Positions 61,942 to 64,000 of a DNA stretch of 64,000 nucleotides are shown in pieces. Each line of letters opens with the position of its first letter. The stretch's first letter is position 1. Source of the DNA: Terriglobus sp965198455. GTDB taxonomy: Bacteria; Acidobacteriota; Terriglobia; Terriglobales; Acidobacteriaceae. Location: contig CBDAPM010000003.1 of NCBI GenBank assembly GCA_965198455.1, positions 3,410,001 to 3,474,000 on the forward strand. The letters are read 5' to 3'. A program made the translations under genes and the position numbers. The notes under the pieces were generated by a model. That model was not told the DNA's origin. It saw only the letters and a program-made list of their open reading frames with translations, and did not search any database.

Positions 61942-63510
61942 TTACTGCCCTTTGACCTCGGCGGATGGCCGGAGTAACGCAACTGCCACTGCAACGAGTG
62001 CGAGCAACGTGCACACGTACGCAAAAACATCGCCGTGGAGCGTGTAAAAGGTGAGGTCGGTACGGTAGTCGAAGTGGACTGCCACGGCGCCGCGTTTGTG
62101 GCGGTCCATGCGTTCGACGATGCGGCCGTTGGGATCGATGGAGGCGGTAATGCCGCTGTTGGTATCCCGCAGCAGCCAACGGCGATTCTCGATGGCGCGC
62201 ATGCGGGCCATGTTGATGTGCTGAAAGGGCGCGCTGGTGTCGCCGTACCAGCCGTCGTCGGAGAGGTTCGTAAGCACTTCCGCTCCGTTGGCAACAAATT
62301 GCCGTACTTCGTCGCCGAAGATGGACTCGTAGCACAGAAAGACACCGTAGCGATGGCCGCCGACGGCGAGCGGTGTGCGGCTGGTGCCACGGTCAAAGGT
62401 GCCGACGGCCTGCGTGAGGCCGCTCGCGAATTGAAAGAGGTTGGCGTAGGGAACGTACTCACCGAAAGGCACAAGGTGGATTTTGTCGTAGCGCCCTGTC
62501 AGACCGCCGTCCGGCGTGAAGAGCGCAGCGGAGTTGTAGATGTGTTCCACACGGCCTGCCTCCGTTCCCTGCACAACGCCGATGGCTCCGGCAATCAGGG
62601 GCGCCTGCAGCTGACGCGCGACAAACGCGGCGGTCGTGGTGAAGTCGGTGCGGTCGGTCTGGAAGGGCGAAGGAGACTCAGGCCACAGCGCAACGCTGGT
62701 GTGCCGGTCGTCGAGCACGGACGCTTGCAGCGTGAGGCGTGCAAACGCGATGCTGAGACTGGCCGCATTGCCGCCGGTTTCGCCGGGACCTACCTGCAGA
62801 TTTGGCTGCATCAACACAGCTTTTTGTGAGCCTGTCATGGCTGCGGGGCGAAACCATGTCCCGGCATTCTGCACGGCAGTTGCGATGAGCGCGCCGGTCA
62901 GCGCGACGACAGCCGTGGTGCGGCGCCGCGGCAACACCAGAGCGCATGCGATGGCAGCGTTGACGGCAGCCAGTACAAAGCTGAGACCGTAGACGCCGGT
63001 GAGCGGGGCGATTTGTGTAAGCACACCGCTGTCCACCTGCGCGTAGCCGAGCAGATTCCATGGAAAGCTGGTCACGCGGGCGCGGGCAAGCTCGACGGCG
63101 ATCCAAAGAAACGGTGCGGCGACAAGTGCCGCACGCAGGCCAAGGCCGCGGCGTACAAATGCAAGCAAGACCGCAAACAGAGCGTGATAAAGCCCAAGGT
63201 AAAGGCAGAAGAGGATCAGGACCATGAAGGCCAGCGGAGCGCCCATACCGCCGTACAGGTACATGGTCTGGTAGATCCAATAACAGGTACCCAGGTACCA
63301 AAGGATGCCTGCGGCATAGCCCAGCAGAGCTGCATCGAGTGGCTTCAAGATGCGGTCTGCTGGCAGCAGAGCGGCGAAAAACGGCGCCAGCGCAAACCAC
63401 GCGAGCGCGGCGCGCCACAGGGGCAGCGGTCCCGCCAAAGGGAAGATAAGCACCTGCAACAGGCTGCTGAGCAGCACCAGGATCCAAATCCGCATGGAAA
63501 AGACGCGCAT
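61942..63510 (-). CDS. lnt: Apolipoprotein N-acyltransferase
   Basis: 522 residues, about seven membrane segments plus a periplasmic nitrilase-like domain. Catalytic triad: Glu in LWPESPSPF, Lys in YDKIHLVPFGEYVP, Cys in FLCYESIFG. It adds the third acyl chain to lipoproteins. ATG 63510 or 63495 begins at MRVFSMRIW; upstream residues show no homology. It starts the minus-strand run lnt-prfB-VOC and onward. Confidence 0.94.
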   Translation of the reverse strand: MRVFSMRIWILVLLSSLLQVLIFPLAGPLPLWRAALAWFALAPFFAALLPADRILKPLDAALLGYAAGILWYLGTCYWIYQTMYLYGGMGAPLAFMVLILFCLYLGLYHALFAVLLAFVRRGLGLRAALVAAPFLWIAVELARARVTSFPWNLLGYAQVDSGVLTQIAPLTGVYGLSFVLAAVNAAIACALVLPRRRTTAVVALTGALIATAVQNAGTWFRPAAMTGSQKAVLMQPNLQVGPGETGGNAASLSIAFARLTLQASVLDDRHTSVALWPESPSPFQTDRTDFTTTAAFVARQLQAPLIAGAIGVVQGTEAGRVEHIYNSAALFTPDGGLTGRYDKIHLVPFGEYVPYANLFQFASGLTQAVGTFDRGTSRTPLAVGGHRYGVFLCYESIFGDEVRQFVANGAEVLTNLSDDGWYGDTSAPFQHINMARMRAIENRRWLLRDTNSGITASIDPNGRIVERMDRHKRGAVAVHFDYRTDLTFYTLHGDVFAYVCTLLALVAVAVALLRPSAEVKGQ

Positions 63511-63575
63511 CGCGTGGAGTCTAGCATCTGCGTGGATGCCCGCGCGGAAGCGGCGGTAGGCATACAATAAAAGCC

Positions 63576-63740
63576 ATGCTGGATCCAATTATCCGCGCGT
63601 TGAGCCACGTCCTTGTCCCCCTGTTCCTGATTGGTATGGCAGGCTCGGCAATCGTCGTCGCGATCACGCTGGTGCACGATGTTCACGATTTCTTCTCCGA
63701 TAGCGGCAATGAGGCTGCCTCGACCGATGGCCTAAGCTAG
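63576..63740 (+). CDS. Small predicted membrane protein
   Basis: 54 residues from ATG 63576: LDPIIRALSHVLVPLFLIGM, AGSAIVVAITLVHD, then an acidic C-terminus and TAG. One membrane segment with a short cytoplasmic or periplasmic tail. Unknown function; divergent from lnt. GC-rich and complete, so plausible, but no ribosome site is clear. Confidence 0.6.
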   Translation: MLDPIIRALSHVLVPLFLIGMAGSAIVVAITLVHDVHDFFSDSGNEAASTDGLS

Positions 63741-63857
63741 CTGCTGCGTCCGCCGGGCACACATTGACTGCCTCGCACACTCGCAGTAGACTCACCGCTG
63801 GGCGCCACCTTTCTGGCCGCATGCTGGTCATGACTGGTGGATCCGGTTCCTCTTAAA

Positions 63858-64000
63858 ATGGCGTCAAAACGCACACCCGTCCTACCGCAATCCAGCCGCG
63901 TCCGCCTGGTCGTCGCATCGTCCGTGATGCTGACTTTCATTTCCTTCTGGCGAGCGGCCGCCATCGTTCTCAACGATCTTGGCTCGTCTGCCTTCTACGC
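63858..64000 (+). CDS. N-terminal end of a membrane protein, probably APC-type amino acid permease (3' truncated)
   Basis: Open frame from ATG 63858 to the window end: RLVVASSVMLTFISFWRAAA then IVLNDLGSSAFYA. The pattern 'FISFWRAAA..VLND..S..FYA' resembles the first helices of a group of APC-type amino acid transporters found in Acidobacteriota. Only 47 residues are visible, so the family is tentative. Confidence 0.45.
   Translation, partial: MASKRTPVLPQSSRVRLVVASSVMLTFISFWRAAAIVLNDLGSSAFY

Overview
The window looks like an ordinary stretch of a GC-rich Acidobacteriota chromosome, most probably a soil member of Terriglobia (a Terriglobus, Granulicella or Edaphobacter relative). This is inferred from the gene mix and style: exported PSMA-like M28 and M1 peptidases, several APC permeases, stand-alone GltB, an lnt-prfB pair, abundant export signals and dense short-overlap operons. 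No species can be named from the sequence alone. It holds about 58 genes and gene remnants and two tRNAs, with no phage, IS transposase or CRISPR.

Layout. 1-9.5 kb: the end of an exported protein, two amino-acid permeases downstream of thiE, a small repeat-flanked broken GxxExxY gene, pepP-accB-accC (biotin carboxyl carrier and carboxylase of acetyl-CoA carboxylase), and a Tat-exported phosphoesterase. 9.5-17.2 kb: an orphan HTH protein, acid phosphatase plus long-chain acyl-CoA synthetase, and glutamate synthase large subunit. 17.2-25.7 kb: a nearly complete arginine cluster, argR-C-B-D-F-G-H plus a short ArgA-type acetyltransferase, preceded by a sigma70-like promoter overlapped by two tandem ARG-box-like sites. 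25.8-37.1 kb: accessory and exported functions (ModF-like ABC ATPase, FAD oxidoreductase, Cu/Zn SOD, M28 peptidase, cytochrome c remnant, TM2-like protein, LamG-like and cupin proteins, metallo-beta-lactamase fold enzyme, a toxin-antitoxin operon with a PIN toxin, and an M1 peptidase). 37.4-45.8 kb: feoAB, tRNA-Val, a surface-glycan cluster (flippase, GT9, GT2, rfbF, rfbG), an HMA-like small protein and tRNA-Arg. 45.9-56.6 kb: copC-copD, nadK, tlyA, ECF sigma/anti-sigma pair, beta-propeller lipoprotein, YdcF-like protein, Sua5/TsaC, SpoU methyltransferase and rarA. 56.7-64 kb: ScsB/DsbD reductase, CoA-binding, DinB, SnoaL-like and VOC proteins, prfB with its programmed frameshift, lnt, a small membrane protein, and the start of another membrane protein.

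How it fits together. GltB makes glutamate, the precursor of the adjacent arginine cluster, whose eight genes overlap or nearly touch and appear translationally coupled. The rfbF-rfbG pair makes CDP-4-keto-6-deoxyglucose for a surface polysaccharide built by the neighbouring transferases and exported by the flippase. CopC/CopD, SodC and the ScsB/DsbD-type reductase point to envelope copper and redox management.

The features most worth a second look are a dispersed intergenic repeat family with a fixed 9/12/9 spacing of AAGG cores, one inverted pair of which encloses the broken GxxExxY gene; the toxin-antitoxin operon with an unusual 156-residue presumed antitoxin and a palindromic operator; and the ARG-box/promoter overlap upstream of argR.
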